Shown piece after piece: positions 19,648 to 29,658 of a stretch of DNA of 64,000 bases. Origin of the DNA: Burkholderiales bacterium (GTDB lineage: Bacteria; Pseudomonadota; Gammaproteobacteria; Burkholderiales; Burkholderiaceae_C); the NCBI GenBank assembly GCA_016213325.1, contig JACRAY010000016.1:1-64000 (forward strand). Reading direction: 5' to 3'. The notes beneath the pieces are model-generated. The model did no database searches. It had not been told where the DNA came from and worked only from the letters and a program-made list of their open reading frames with translations. Position 1 is the stretch's first letter; each line of letters starts with the position of its first letter. The position numbers were made by a program, and so were the translations under genes.

Positions 19648-20384
19648 GTCTTCATCGAAGCGAAGGCCGCGGTCTGTGCTTCGATGTGCGTGGCCATGTT
19701 GGCGGCCAGGTCGTCGCCGAATCCCAGCGCCAGCCCCAGCTTGGCCACCGAAAGACCCGATGGCGCGAGTGCGGCGAATTCATCTGCCACGGCTTGTGCG
19801 CGCATATCCAATTGGTCCGGCTCGCACAACTCGGCAACCAGGCCGAGTGCGTGCGCGCGCGCGGCATCGATGGTGCGGCCGAGCAAGACCAGCTCGGCGG
19901 CTCGATGCTTGCCGATCAGCCGCGGCATGAGGTAGCCGCCGCCGGCCAGCCCGCGGTGCACCTCCGGAAACCCGAACTTCGCGCCGTGAACCGCGATGAC
20001 GTAGTCGCTGAAGAAGGCCAGCGCAGCGCCACCGCCCAACGCGTCGCCCTGCACCAGGCTCACGATGGGACGCGGGTGCCGCACCATCTCGAGATACAGC
20101 GCGAGGATGTTCTGCATCGCCGCGCGGAAGTCTTCGACGCTGAATCGGCGGAATTCCTTGACGTCGGCCCCGGCGCTGAAGGCGCGGCCCTGCGCGCGCA
20201 ACACGATGCCGTGGCTCGAGTCGCTGGCCGCGTCCTCGCGCAGCGCGGCGCGCAGCTGTGCCACCGTCTCGCCCGACAAGGGGTTCAGCCCGCCCTCGGA
20301 GACCAGGCAAAGTTCGGTGAACACGCGGCCGCCCGCATGGCGCTCGCTGCGCTGGACAGTCGTGTGTATCACGGCCGCTGTCAC
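19644..20384 (-). CDS. Crotonase-family protein
   Basis: 246 residues from GTG 20384, coupled to the amidohydrolase stop (GTGA). Crotonase core: AFSAGADVKEF, GDALGGGAALAFFSDYVI, FGFPEVHRGLAGGG. The first hydratase Glu is Ala (GGGAALA); the second Glu (FPEVHRG) is present. The acid-base pair of a standard enoyl-CoA hydratase is therefore incomplete and the reaction is uncertain. Last gene of the five-gene unit starting with the SDR at 25156. Confidence 0.82.
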   Translation of the reverse strand: MTAAVIHTTVQRSERHAGGRVFTELCLVSEGGLNPLSGETVAQLRAALREDAASDSSHGIVLRAQGRAFSAGADVKEFRRFSVEDFRAAMQNILALYLEMVRHPRPIVSLVQGDALGGGAALAFFSDYVIAVHGAKFGFPEVHRGLAGGGYLMPRLIGKHRAAELVLLGRTIDAARAHALGLVAELCEPDQLDMRAQAVADEFAALAPSGLSVAKLGLALGFGDDLAANMATHIEAQTAAFASMKT

Positions 20385-22069
20385 CCGTGGCCCTTGCGCA
20401 GCAAGCGCCCCGGCATGGTGTCACCTGCGGTGAGCGCGTCACGGCCCTGCTCGCGCACGATGACGCCATTGACGATCACCGCGTCGACGCCGATGGCATC
20501 CGACACCAGGCGCGGCTCGCCGGCGGGCATATCGTTCACGCGGCGCAACGGCCCGGCGGCAACGGCGTCGGGGTCGAACACCACGACGTCCGCAGGGCGG
20601 CCGACCGACAGCACGCCGCGGTCGCGGATGCCGAAGACCTGGGCCGGGCGCGAGGTGAGCATGCGCACCGCCTGCTCCACGCTGAGCGCCTTCTTTTCGC
20701 GGACCCAGCGGCCCAGCAGGTGCGTGGCCTGGCAGGCATCGCACAACTGGCTCGCGTGCGCGCCGGCATCGGACAGGCCCAGCACCATCGCGGGATTGAG
20801 CAGCAGTTCCTCGACCTGCGCTTCGTCATGGTTGGCCAGCGGCATGCGAAAGCGCGCCTGCAGTTCGGTGGCCAGCGCCATGTCCAGCGCCAGGTCCACC
20901 GGATGCACATTGCGCTCGCGGGCCACGTCGGCCAACAGGCGCTCCTCGATCGCCGGCTCCAGCGCGAACTCGACGATCGCCATGAGATCGAAAGCCTGCC
21001 GCAGCTCGGGCCACGCGCCGTCCCAACGCTCGCGGAACTGCTGCCGGAACGCGGGGTCACGGTAGATCGCGACCTTGCCCGCGAAGTCGGCCGCAGCCAC
21101 CGGCTTGAAAAAGGTCATGCCTTCGAGCACCGTCGGTTCGCGGAACTGGAACTCGAAGTTGAGCGGCCGTGGTGTCACCTGGGGCGCGATGCGAAGCCCT
21201 TGCCCGGCCATCTCCAGGGACTTTTCCAGCAGCGCCTTGTGGTTGGACTTGCCGAAGGCGGAGCCTGCGAGCAGCGCCGACCAGCTGATCGAGGCGCCGG
21301 TCTCGCGCGCGAGTTGCTCCAGTTGCTCCAGCAGCAGCCCGGCGCCCAGCGTGGTCTGCAGCATGCCGTGCCCGGCCTCCCGCAAGGTGGACGCCAGTTC
21401 CCGCACTTCGGCAAAGCTGGCGGCGCGGCTGGGCACGGGGCGGCCCTGGAAGCCGACGTGGGCGGTCAGCTTGGAAGTGGCCAGGCCCAGCGCACCCGCG
21501 GCTAGCGCCTCCACGAGGATGCGCCGCATCGCGGCAACTTCGTCTTCGGTGGCTTCGCGCTCCGTCGCTTCCTCGCCCATCACGTACAGGCGCAGCGGCG
21601 TGTGGCCCACCAGCGCCGCCACGTTGATCGCCGTGCCGCGCTGCTCGACCGCGTCGAGATACTCGGGGAAGGTCTCGAAGCCCCAGTCACCCAGTCCTTC
21701 GCGCAGCGCCGCGCCGCTCATGCCCTCGACCTTTTCCAGCGTCTGCACCAGCAGCTGGCGATGCTCGTGGCGAACCGGCGCGATGCCGAAACCGCAGTTG
21801 CCCATGACCACCGTGGTCACGCCGTGCCAGGGGGAGATCGACAGCAGCCGGTCCCACAGCACCTGCGCGTCGTAGTGGGTGTGCACGTCGACGAAGCCGG
21901 GGCACACCACGCGACCCGTCGCATCGATCTCGCGCGCGGCACTTCCGCTGGCCTCGCCCAGGGCGACGACGCGCCCGTCCTTGATCGCGACGTCGGCACG
22001 CCGGCCGGGCGCACCCGTGCCATCCACGAGCAGCCCGCCCGTGATCTTCAAGTCATAGTCCATCTGCAT
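20381..22069 (-). CDS. Amidohydrolase, D-aminoacylase-like
   Basis: 562 residues from ATG 22069 (ATG 22063 possible), overlapping the upstream racemase-type gene by 17 bp. Amidohydrolase-3/D-aminoacylase pattern: beta-sandwich start DLKITGGLLVDGTGAPG, metal motif FVDVHTHYDAQVLW, MGNCGFGIAP with the bridging Cys seen in D-aminoacylases, and GLSDAGAHASQ with the catalytic Asp near the C-terminus. Family members hydrolyse N-acyl-D-amino acids or cyclic amides/esters. A homologue of similar length occurs at 36460-38166. In a CoA pathway it may open a ring or release an acyl group from a conjugate, but this is unproven. Confidence 0.85.
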   Translation of the reverse strand: MQMDYDLKITGGLLVDGTGAPGRRADVAIKDGRVVALGEASGSAAREIDATGRVVCPGFVDVHTHYDAQVLWDRLLSISPWHGVTTVVMGNCGFGIAPVRHEHRQLLVQTLEKVEGMSGAALREGLGDWGFETFPEYLDAVEQRGTAINVAALVGHTPLRLYVMGEEATEREATEDEVAAMRRILVEALAAGALGLATSKLTAHVGFQGRPVPSRAASFAEVRELASTLREAGHGMLQTTLGAGLLLEQLEQLARETGASISWSALLAGSAFGKSNHKALLEKSLEMAGQGLRIAPQVTPRPLNFEFQFREPTVLEGMTFFKPVAAADFAGKVAIYRDPAFRQQFRERWDGAWPELRQAFDLMAIVEFALEPAIEERLLADVARERNVHPVDLALDMALATELQARFRMPLANHDEAQVEELLLNPAMVLGLSDAGAHASQLCDACQATHLLGRWVREKKALSVEQAVRMLTSRPAQVFGIRDRGVLSVGRPADVVVFDPDAVAAGPLRRVNDMPAGEPRLVSDAIGVDAVIVNGVIVREQGRDALTAGDTMPGRLLRKGHG

Positions 22070-23156
22070 TCCCAGAATTCGTCAACACACCCCACGACCG
22101 CAAGAAATCGGCATCGGCCTCACGACTCGTACGCGGCGCGCCCGCAGGCGTGCGCGAGAAGCGCGGCGCCGGAGCCGGCTGCACCACGCCGTCGAGCGTG
22201 ACGAAGGCCTCGCGCGCGCGATGCTGGGGATGCGCCGGCGCTTCGTCCCAGTCGAGCACCGGCGTCAGGCAGGCGTCACGCCCGGAGGCGAGCGCGCACC
22301 ATTCGTCGCGGCTGCGCCTGAGGAACACCTGCGCCAGATCGGCCTTGAATGCAGGCCAGCGTGCGCGGTCCCACTGCGCTGCGGGCATGTCGCCCTCGAT
22401 GGCGCAGAGCGCCATCAGTTGCGTGTAGAACTGCGGCTCGGTCGCAGCCACGGCCACGTAGCGGCCGTCCGCGCAGAGATAGCTGTTGTAGAAGTGAGCA
22501 CCGCCATCGAGGTGGTTCTCGCCGCGCCCGCCGCTCCAGCGGCCGCTGGCCCGCATGCCGTAGAACAAGGAAGCCAGCAGTGTCGCGCCTTCGCCCATGG
22601 CCGCATCCACCACCTGGCCGCGGCCGGACACCTGGCGCTCCTGCAGCGCCGCGAGCAGGCCGACTGCCAACAGCATGGCCCCGCCCCCGTAGTCGCCCAC
22701 CAGGTTCAGCGGCGGCACCGGCGGCTCGCCCGGGCGGCCGATAGCGTGCAGCGCCCCGCTCAGGCCGATGTAGTTGATGTCATGGCCCGCGGCCTGCGCG
22801 AGCGGGCCGTCCTGCCCCCAACCCGTCATGCGGCCGTAGACGAGGCGGGGGTTGCGCTCCATGCACTCGCGCGGTCCCAGCCCCAGGCGTTCCATCACAC
22901 CCGGACGGAATCCTTCGATCAGGACGTCTGCGGCGGCAGCAAGGTCCAGCGCCGTCGCGCGGCCTGCATCCGAGCGCAGGTCAACGGCCAGCCGGTGCCG
23001 GCCGCGTCCCGGCACGTCGAACGGGCTGGCCTCGGCGCCGACGCGCGTGACCTGCAGCACCTCGGCGCCAAGGTCAGCCAGTACCATCCCGCAAAAAGGC
23101 GCGGGGCCGATGCCACCGGCCTCCAGCACCCGTATCCCCGCAAGTGGTCCCGTCAT
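22053..23156 (-). CDS. CaiB/BaiF protein, alpha-methylacyl-CoA racemase type
   Basis: 367 residues from ATG 23156, 13 bp after the thiolase. Carries the same racemase-type blocks as its paralogue at 17327: [67 protein letters not shown] and [18 protein letters not shown]. Likely interconverts (2R)- and (2S)-2-methylacyl-CoA. The C-terminal tail [13 protein letters not shown] is shared by all three copies, supporting recent duplication of one ancestor followed by spread over three units. Confidence 0.87.
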   Translation of the reverse strand: MTGPLAGIRVLEAGGIGPAPFCGMVLADLGAEVLQVTRVGAEASPFDVPGRGRHRLAVDLRSDAGRATALDLAAAADVLIEGFRPGVMERLGLGPRECMERNPRLVYGRMTGWGQDGPLAQAAGHDINYIGLSGALHAIGRPGEPPVPPLNLVGDYGGGAMLLAVGLLAALQERQVSGRGQVVDAAMGEGATLLASLFYGMRASGRWSGGRGENHLDGGAHFYNSYLCADGRYVAVAATEPQFYTQLMALCAIEGDMPAAQWDRARWPAFKADLAQVFLRRSRDEWCALASGRDACLTPVLDWDEAPAHPQHRAREAFVTLDGVVQPAPAPRFSRTPAGAPRTSREADADFLRSWGVLTNSGNADGL

Positions 23157-23169
23157 GGGAAATGCGCCG

Positions 23170-24351
23170 TTAGAGCCGCTCGACGATGGTCACGTTCGCC
23201 ATCCCGCCGCCCTCGCACATCGTCTGCAAGCCGTACCGCGCACCACGCTGCTGCAGAGCATGGATCAGCGTCGTCATCAGCTTGGTTCCGGATGCGCCAA
23301 GCGGATGGCCCAATGCGATCGCGCCGCCATTCACGTTGAGCCGCTGCGCATCGGCGCCCAGCGCCTGCAGCCAGGCCAGCGGCACCGGCGCGAAGGCCTC
23401 GTTCACTTCATACAAGTCGATGTCCTCGATCTTCATGCCGGCCTTTTGCAGCGCCCGCTGCGTCGCAGGAATCGGCGCCTCCAACATGATCACCGGGTCG
23501 TGGCCCATCACGCTCATGTGGTGGATTCGCGCCAGCGGCTTCACGCCCAGGGCTTTCAGCCCGCGTTCGTTGACGACCAGCACGCCGCTCGCGCCGTCGC
23601 AGATCTGGCTGGCACTCGCCGCGCTGATGCGGCCGCCCTCGGCCAGCAGCTTCACGGCGGCGATGCCTTCCAGGGTGGCATTGGCGCGGATGCCTTCGTC
23701 GCGCTGGTGCACTTCATCGGTGTCGACACCATTGGCGTCGCGCACACGCAGCGGCAGGATCTCGGCGTCGAAGCGGCCTTCCTCGGCCGCTCGCGCGGCC
23801 AGCTGGTGGCTGCGCAGCGCATAGCGGTCGAGCGCATCCTTCGCCAGGTCGTACTTGCGCGCGATCATCTCGGCGCCCGTGAACTGGCTGAACTCGGTGT
23901 CGCCATAGCGCTTGCGGATCTGCGGGCTCATGTAGAAGCCCATGCCATTCTGCTGCGGCAGCGCAGAGGGCGTGAACATCGGCACGCGCGTCATGCTCTC
24001 CACCCCGGCCGCGATCACGATGTCCTGCGTGCCCGACATCACGGCCTGCGCCGCAAAGTGCAGGGCCTGCTGCGACGAGCCGCACTGGCGGTCCAGCGAG
24101 GTGCCGGGCACCGACTCGGGCAGGCGCGAGGCCAGCACCGCGTTGCGCGCCACGTTGGTGGACTGCTCGCCGACCTGGCTGACGCAGCCCATGATGACGT
24201 CCTCGACCAGCGCCGGGTCGCAGTCCGCTCGCGCCAGCAGGGCGTCGAGCACCTGCGCCGCGAGGTCCACGGGATGCCAGCCCGAAAGCTTGCCGCCGCG
24301 GCGGCCGCCCGCCGTGCGCGCGGCGGCAACGATATAGGCTTCTTGTGCCAT
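23170..24351 (-). CDS. Thiolase (acetyl-CoA acyltransferase)
   Basis: 393 residues from ATG 24351 with AGGAG 6 bp upstream. Thiolase with all catalytic parts: nucleophile Cys90 (SLDRQCGSSQQALHFA), NEAFAPVP, His349 (GGAIALGHPLGASG) and Cys379 (TMCEGGGMANV). Cleaves 3-ketoacyl-CoA with CoA. Length is standard. Second gene of its unit, after an SDR with which it makes an oxidation-thiolysis pair. It is the only thiolase in the catabolic region, so it probably serves all its beta-oxidation rounds. Confidence 0.93.
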   Translation of the reverse strand: MAQEAYIVAAARTAGGRRGGKLSGWHPVDLAAQVLDALLARADCDPALVEDVIMGCVSQVGEQSTNVARNAVLASRLPESVPGTSLDRQCGSSQQALHFAAQAVMSGTQDIVIAAGVESMTRVPMFTPSALPQQNGMGFYMSPQIRKRYGDTEFSQFTGAEMIARKYDLAKDALDRYALRSHQLAARAAEEGRFDAEILPLRVRDANGVDTDEVHQRDEGIRANATLEGIAAVKLLAEGGRISAASASQICDGASGVLVVNERGLKALGVKPLARIHHMSVMGHDPVIMLEAPIPATQRALQKAGMKIEDIDLYEVNEAFAPVPLAWLQALGADAQRLNVNGGAIALGHPLGASGTKLMTTLIHALQQRGARYGLQTMCEGGGMANVTIVERL

Positions 24352-24373
24352 GTGGGTTCTCCTGGGTGTGGGG

Positions 24374-25156
<783 letters not shown>

Positions 25157-25190
25157 GACGGGAAGTTTGCGGCCGCGAGGAGGACACGGC

Positions 25191-25208
25191 ACCGTCGGAA
25201 GCGACGAA
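25191..25208 (-). promoter_or_regulatory. Operator b: variant of the ATCGTCG-N4-CGACGAT palindrome
   Basis: Plus-strand ACCGTCGGAAGCGACGAA; core CGTCG-N4-CGACG is kept with weaker flanks. Read on the minus strand it is 21 bp from CAAACT (25169-25164), itself 7 bp from the SDR ATG (25156), the same geometry as at the other sites. Confidence 0.6.
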
Positions 25209-25218
25209 TTGCGCAGGC

Positions 25219-25248
25219 GCGTCATCCCCGCGAAGGCGGGGATGACGC
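25219..25248. terminator. Perfect 13-bp hairpin, terminator-like or REP-like
   Basis: GCGTCATCCCCGC, loop GAAG, GCGGGGATGACGC. It starts at the last base of the acyl-CoA dehydrogenase stop codon and lies between that operon's 3' end and the SDR promoter, so it is well placed to end transcription from 30467. There is no T run on either side; similar GTCATCCCCGC-type inverted repeats are scattered as REP-like elements in many proteobacteria. Confidence 0.6.
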
Positions 25249-26402
25249 TACCCCAGAACCGCCTTCGCCAGCACATCCTTCTGCACTTCAGTCGTACCGC
25301 CATAGATCGACGACGCGCGGGTGAAGAAGTAGCGGGTCGCCGGCACGCCGCGCTCGTCCTCGCTGCGGGCGAGTGCGGCCGGGCCGGCGATGCGCAGCAT
25401 CAAGCTGGCGACCTGCTGCTGGATCTCCACGCCCTTGAGCTTCAGCACCGAGGCGAAGGCCGGGTTGTCCCGCTGCGCCTGGGCGCAAAGCAACAGCCGC
25501 AGGTTCGTGACCTCCAGCCCGCGCAGCTCGGCGTCGATCCACGCGATTTCGGCCTGGATGGCCGGATCGTCGATGACGCGACGCGCACCGTCGCGCGTGT
25601 TGCGCGCCAGTTCGATCGCGCGGTCCAGCCGGTCGCGGCTCATGCCCACGTAAGCAAGGCCGGTCCGCTCGCTGCCCAGCAACGACTTGGTGACGTCCCA
25701 GCCCTTGTTCTCGTCCCCCACGCGGTTGGCCACCGGCACCTTCACGTCGTCGAAGAACACTTCGTTCAGGTGATGCTCGCCATCGATCGTGTGGATCGGG
25801 CGGATCGTGATGCCAGGCGTCTTCAGGTCGACCAGCAGGAAGCTGATGCCCTCCTGCTTGCGCGCGGCCTGCGGGTCGGTGCGCACCAGCAGGAAGATCC
25901 AGTCGGCCATGTGCGCGTAGGTGGTCCAGGTCTTCTGGCCGTTGACGACGTAGTGCTCGCCTTCGTGCCGGGCGCTGGTGCGCAGCGACGCCAGGTCCGA
26001 TCCCGCGCCCGGCTCCGAGAAGCCCTGGCAGAACCATACGTCCAGCCGCGCCAGGCGCGGCAGCCAGTCGCGCTTCTGCTCGGGCGTGCCGTACTTCAGC
26101 AGCACCGGCCCCAGCATCGTCACGTTGAAGTGCAGCGGCAGCGGCGCCGGCGCCAGCTGCAGCTCGTCCATCAGGATCAGGCGCTCCATCTGGCCCAGGT
26201 CGGCGCCGCCGAATTCGCGCGGCCAGTGCGGTGCGGCCCAGCCGCGCTCGTGCAGCGCGCGCTGCCATTGCACGACCTGCTCGCGCGATGGCCGCAGGCC
26301 CAGGCGCACGCGTTCGCGCAGTTCGCCCGGCAGGCGCTCGCGCAGGAAGGCGCGCACGTCGTCGCGAAAAGCCGCTTGCGCGGCGGCGAGCTGCAGGTCC
26401 AT
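25248..26402 (-). CDS. Acyl-CoA dehydrogenase (large-subunit type)
   Basis: 384 residues from ATG 26402. Flavin motifs FSEPGAGSDLASLRT and VNGQKTWTTYAHMADW, and a C-terminal SSIYGGTTEVQKDVLAK with the catalytic Glu. Sequence style (PHWPREFGGADLG, then LLGSERTGLAYVG) resembles the large subunit of pimeloyl-CoA/FadE17-like two-component dehydrogenases. FAD-dependent alpha,beta-desaturation of an acyl-CoA. Last gene of the unit 30467-25248, directly after another dehydrogenase. The shorter-motif dehydrogenase at 30478 may be its small-subunit partner although it lies in another unit. Confidence 0.9.
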   Translation of the reverse strand: MDLQLAAAQAAFRDDVRAFLRERLPGELRERVRLGLRPSREQVVQWQRALHERGWAAPHWPREFGGADLGQMERLILMDELQLAPAPLPLHFNVTMLGPVLLKYGTPEQKRDWLPRLARLDVWFCQGFSEPGAGSDLASLRTSARHEGEHYVVNGQKTWTTYAHMADWIFLLVRTDPQAARKQEGISFLLVDLKTPGITIRPIHTIDGEHHLNEVFFDDVKVPVANRVGDENKGWDVTKSLLGSERTGLAYVGMSRDRLDRAIELARNTRDGARRVIDDPAIQAEIAWIDAELRGLEVTNLRLLLCAQAQRDNPAFASVLKLKGVEIQQQVASLMLRIAGPAALARSEDERGVPATRYFFTRASSIYGGTTEVQKDVLAKAVLG

Positions 26403-26415
26403 GGAAAGTGTTCCT

Positions 26416-27564
26416 TCAGAGGGCTCGCGCGATCACTTCCTTCATGATCTCGCTGGTTCCCCCGTAAATGCGCTGCACGCGCGCGTCGGTGTACAGGCGG
26501 CTGATGGGGTACTCGTCCATGTAGCCATAGCCGCCGAAGAGCTGCAGGCATTCGTCGATCACACGGCCCTGCGTTTCGGAGGCCCATAACTTCGCCATGG
26601 ACGCGGTGGCGGTGTCCAGCGTGCCGGCGAGCAGCCGGTGCACGCACTGGTCGATGAAGGCACGCCCCACCGTGATCTGCGTGGCGACCTCGGCCAGCTT
26701 GAAGCGCGTGTTCTGCTGCTCGGCCAGCGGCTTGCCGAACACCTGCCGGTCGCGCACGTACTGAAGCGTCGCCTCGTAGGCGCCTTCCATCGCGGCCAGC
26801 GCCATCACGCCGATGACCAGGCGTTCGTACGGCAGGTCGCCCATCAGCTGGTAGAAGCCCTTGCCCTCTTCGCCGCCGAGCAGGTTGCCGGCGGGGACTT
26901 CCACGCCATCGAAGAACAGTTCGGACGTGTCCTGCGCCTTCAGGCCGATCTTGTCGAGCACGCGGCCGACGCGATAGCCCTGGGCTTGCGCCGTCTCGAC
27001 CACCAGGATCGACGTGCCCTTGGCGCGCTGCGCAGGGTCGGTCTTGCACACGACCAGCACCAGCCCTGCGAGCAGGCCGTTGCTGATGAAGGTCTTGCTG
27101 CCGTCGATGCGCCAGCCGTTGTCGGTGCGCACGGCGCGCGTGCGGATCGCCTGCAGGTCGGAGCCGGTGCCCGGCTCGGTCATGGCGATGGCGCCGACCA
27201 GCTCGCCACGCGCCATGCGCGGAAGCCAGGCGCACTTCTGCGCCTCGGTGCCGTGGTTCAGGATGTAGTGCGCGACGATCGCATGCACCGACGTGTTCAT
27301 GCCGGTCAGGCTGCGGCGAGTCATCTCCTCGTACACCACCGCTTCATGGCGGAAGTCGCCACCGCCGCCGCCGTAGTCGTCGGGGATGTCGGCGCACAGC
27401 AGCCCCAGCTCGCCGGCCTTGCGCCACACCGCATGGCCGACGTTGCCTTCACGACGTGCCGCTTCGTCACCGGGCGCCAGCTCCTCCTCGATGAAGCGCA
27501 CCACGGTGTCGCGGTAAAGCTCCAGTTCGGGGTCGGACCAGGTACGCTCGAAGCGGATCGCCAT
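26416..27564 (-). CDS. Acyl-CoA dehydrogenase (short/medium-chain type)
   Basis: 382 residues from ATG 27564, 3 bp after the racemase-type gene. Canonical family: IPDDYGGGGGDF, AIAMTEPGTGSDLQAIRT, GSKTFISNGLLAG, DRQVFGKPLAEQQNTRFKLA, QLFGGYGYMDEYPISRLYTDARVQRIYGGTSEIMKEVIAR with catalytic Glu near residue 373. Oxidises an acyl-CoA with FAD and passes electrons to ETF. No ETF genes are in the window. Very typical sequence, so substrate is probably a short or medium chain. Confidence 0.92.
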   Translation of the reverse strand: MAIRFERTWSDPELELYRDTVVRFIEEELAPGDEAARREGNVGHAVWRKAGELGLLCADIPDDYGGGGGDFRHEAVVYEEMTRRSLTGMNTSVHAIVAHYILNHGTEAQKCAWLPRMARGELVGAIAMTEPGTGSDLQAIRTRAVRTDNGWRIDGSKTFISNGLLAGLVLVVCKTDPAQRAKGTSILVVETAQAQGYRVGRVLDKIGLKAQDTSELFFDGVEVPAGNLLGGEEGKGFYQLMGDLPYERLVIGVMALAAMEGAYEATLQYVRDRQVFGKPLAEQQNTRFKLAEVATQITVGRAFIDQCVHRLLAGTLDTATASMAKLWASETQGRVIDECLQLFGGYGYMDEYPISRLYTDARVQRIYGGTSEIMKEVIARAL

Positions 27565-27567
27565 GCC

Positions 27568-28668
27568 CTAGGCTTCCGCGCGCACCGCCAGGGCCGCGCC
27601 CCAGCCTTGCAGGATGGTCGCGGCCTCGTCGTGCGCGGCGGGCAGCGGCTGCGCTGACGGCGTGCGCGAGAAGCGCGGTGCGGGTGCCGGCTGCACCACG
27701 CCCTGCAGCGTGACGAAGGTTCCGCGCGCCTGGTTGTGCAGGTGCTGCGGCGCTTCGTCGAAGTCCAGCACCGGCGCAAAGCAGGCATCGGTGCCTTCCA
27801 GCAGCGCGCACCATTCATCGCGCGTGCGGGTGCGGAACACGTCGGCCAGCCGCAGCTTCATCATCGGCCAGCCCGAGCGGTCCATCTGCCCGGCCGCGAA
27901 TTCGCTTTCCAGGCCGCACAGCTCGCACAGCTGCGCAAAGAACTTCGGCTCCAGCGCGCCCACCGACACGAACTTGCCGTCGGCGCACGCATAGGTGTCG
28001 TAGAAGTGCGCGGCGCCGTCCAGCAGGTTGTCGCCGCGCTGCGTCGTCCAGCGGCCCGCGGCCTTCATGCCGTAGAACAGTGACGAGAGCAGCGCCGCGC
28101 CATCGGTCATGGCGGCGTCGACCACCTGGCCCTGGCCGGAGGCCTTCGCTTCGTGCAACGCCGACAGCACGCCCACGGCCAGCAGCATGGCGCCACCGCC
28201 ATAGTCGCCCACGTAGTTCAACGGCGGCGGCGGCGGCTCGCCGCTGCGGCCGATGGCGTGCAGCGCGCCGGTGACGGCGATGTAGTTGATGTCGTGGCCC
28301 GCGGCGCGCGCGAGCGGCCCGGTCTGGCCCCAGCCGGTCATGCGGCCGTACACCAGGCGCGGGTTGAACTTGTGGCAGGGCGCCGGCCCCAGGCCCAGGC
28401 GCTCCATCACGCCGGGGCGGAAGCCTTCGATCAGCACGTCGGCCTTGACGATCAGAGCCAATGCGGCCTCGATGCCCGCTGCGGTCTGCAGGTCGAGCGC
28501 GACATGGCGCTTGCCGCGGGCGGTGATGTCAGTGGCATCGCGTAGCGTGCCGGGGCGCTCGATGCAGACCACGTCGGCCCCGAGGTCGGCGAACACCATG
28601 CCGCAGAACGGCGCGGGCCCCAACCCCGCCATTTCCACGACGCGCAAACCTTCCAGCGGGCCGGCCAT
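27568..28668 (-). CDS. CaiB/BaiF protein, alpha-methylacyl-CoA racemase type
   Basis: 366 residues from ATG 28668. Third paralogue with [67 protein letters not shown] and [18 protein letters not shown]. Probably a 2-methylacyl-CoA racemase. Lies between a TctC gene (18 bp upstream) and the two acyl-CoA dehydrogenases, suiting a step that feeds correct stereoisomers to them. Confidence 0.87.
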   Translation of the reverse strand: MAGPLEGLRVVEMAGLGPAPFCGMVFADLGADVVCIERPGTLRDATDITARGKRHVALDLQTAAGIEAALALIVKADVLIEGFRPGVMERLGLGPAPCHKFNPRLVYGRMTGWGQTGPLARAAGHDINYIAVTGALHAIGRSGEPPPPPLNYVGDYGGGAMLLAVGVLSALHEAKASGQGQVVDAAMTDGAALLSSLFYGMKAAGRWTTQRGDNLLDGAAHFYDTYACADGKFVSVGALEPKFFAQLCELCGLESEFAAGQMDRSGWPMMKLRLADVFRTRTRDEWCALLEGTDACFAPVLDFDEAPQHLHNQARGTFVTLQGVVQPAPAPRFSRTPSAQPLPAAHDEAATILQGWGAALAVRAEA

Positions 28669-28686
28669 GTTCGTGTCCTTACGGCC

Positions 28687-29658
28687 TCAGTCGGCCTTGA
28701 TGCCGGTGGCCTGTACCACCCGCTTCCAGTAGTCGATGTCGGCGCGCATGTTGCCGGCCACGTCCTCGCGCTCGGACGACGCGGGGTCGATGCCCATCGA
28801 AAGCAGTTGCTCCTGCACCTCCAGCGACTTCAGCACGTTCAGGATCGAGGTGCGGATGCGTTCCACCGTGGCGCTCGGCGTGCCCTTGGGCAGCATCAGC
28901 CAGTAGCGGCCGGGCTGCGACACCTCGTTGTAGCCCAGCTCGGCGAAGGTCGGCACGTCGGGCACCAGCCGGCTGCGCTTGTTGCCGGTGATGGCCAGCG
29001 CCTTCAGCTTGCCGGACTTCACGTGCACCATCGTGTTGCCCAGGTCCACCACGGCGGTGTTGATCTGGCCGCCGATCAGGTCGGTGATGAGCGGCGGCGT
29101 GCCCTTGTACGCGGCATGCACCATGCCCAGGTTGTTGCGTGAGTTGATGAGTTCGGAGTAGATGTGCGAGGTGGTCGCATTGCCGTAGCTGCCGTAACTG
29201 CCCTTGGTGCCCTTCATCTTGGCGACCACGTCCTGCAGAGTGCGAATTGACGGGTCGGCCGTGAGGTACAGCATCGGCAGGTCACAGATGCGCGCCACCG
29301 GGATCAGGTCGGCCAGTGCGTCGTACGGCCGCTTCTGGTTGAACGCGTAGGCCTGCGTCAGGTGGCTGTAGCCGAGCAGGATGGTGTGGCCGTCGGGCGC
29401 GGCGTTGACGCCGTGCACGGTGCCCACCACGCCCCCGGCGCCCGGCTTGGCATCCACGATCACCGGCACCTTCCAGTCTTCCTTCAGGCGCTCGGCGAAC
29501 ATGCGCAGCACGCGGTCGCCGGTGGAGCCGCCCACGGCCGGCAGGATCAGAGTGACCGGCTTGCCGGCGATGGGGAAGGTGTCCTGCGCGTGGGCCGCGA
29601 AGGCGGCGCCTAGCGTGAAAGCCGCGAGCAAGGCGCCGCGGGCGAGGATGTTTGTCAT
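28687..29658 (-). CDS. Bug/TctC-family periplasmic solute-binding protein
   Basis: 323 residues from ATG 29658, overlapping the crotonase stop (ATGA). Sec signal peptide (MTNILARGALLAAFTLGAAF, cleavage near AHAQ-D). Bug motifs: GKPVTLILPAVGGSTGDRV, VDAKPGAGGVVGTVHG, PDGHTILLGYSHLTQAY, GSYGNATTSHIYSELI, LVPDVPTFAELGY. It differs from the other copies by lacking a TAT-like motif. Periplasmic binding protein for a carboxylate; no membrane partner nearby. Confidence 0.88.
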   Translation of the reverse strand: MTNILARGALLAAFTLGAAFAAHAQDTFPIAGKPVTLILPAVGGSTGDRVLRMFAERLKEDWKVPVIVDAKPGAGGVVGTVHGVNAAPDGHTILLGYSHLTQAYAFNQKRPYDALADLIPVARICDLPMLYLTADPSIRTLQDVVAKMKGTKGSYGSYGNATTSHIYSELINSRNNLGMVHAAYKGTPPLITDLIGGQINTAVVDLGNTMVHVKSGKLKALAITGNKRSRLVPDVPTFAELGYNEVSQPGRYWLMLPKGTPSATVERIRTSILNVLKSLEVQEQLLSMGIDPASSEREDVAGNMRADIDYWKRVVQATGIKAD

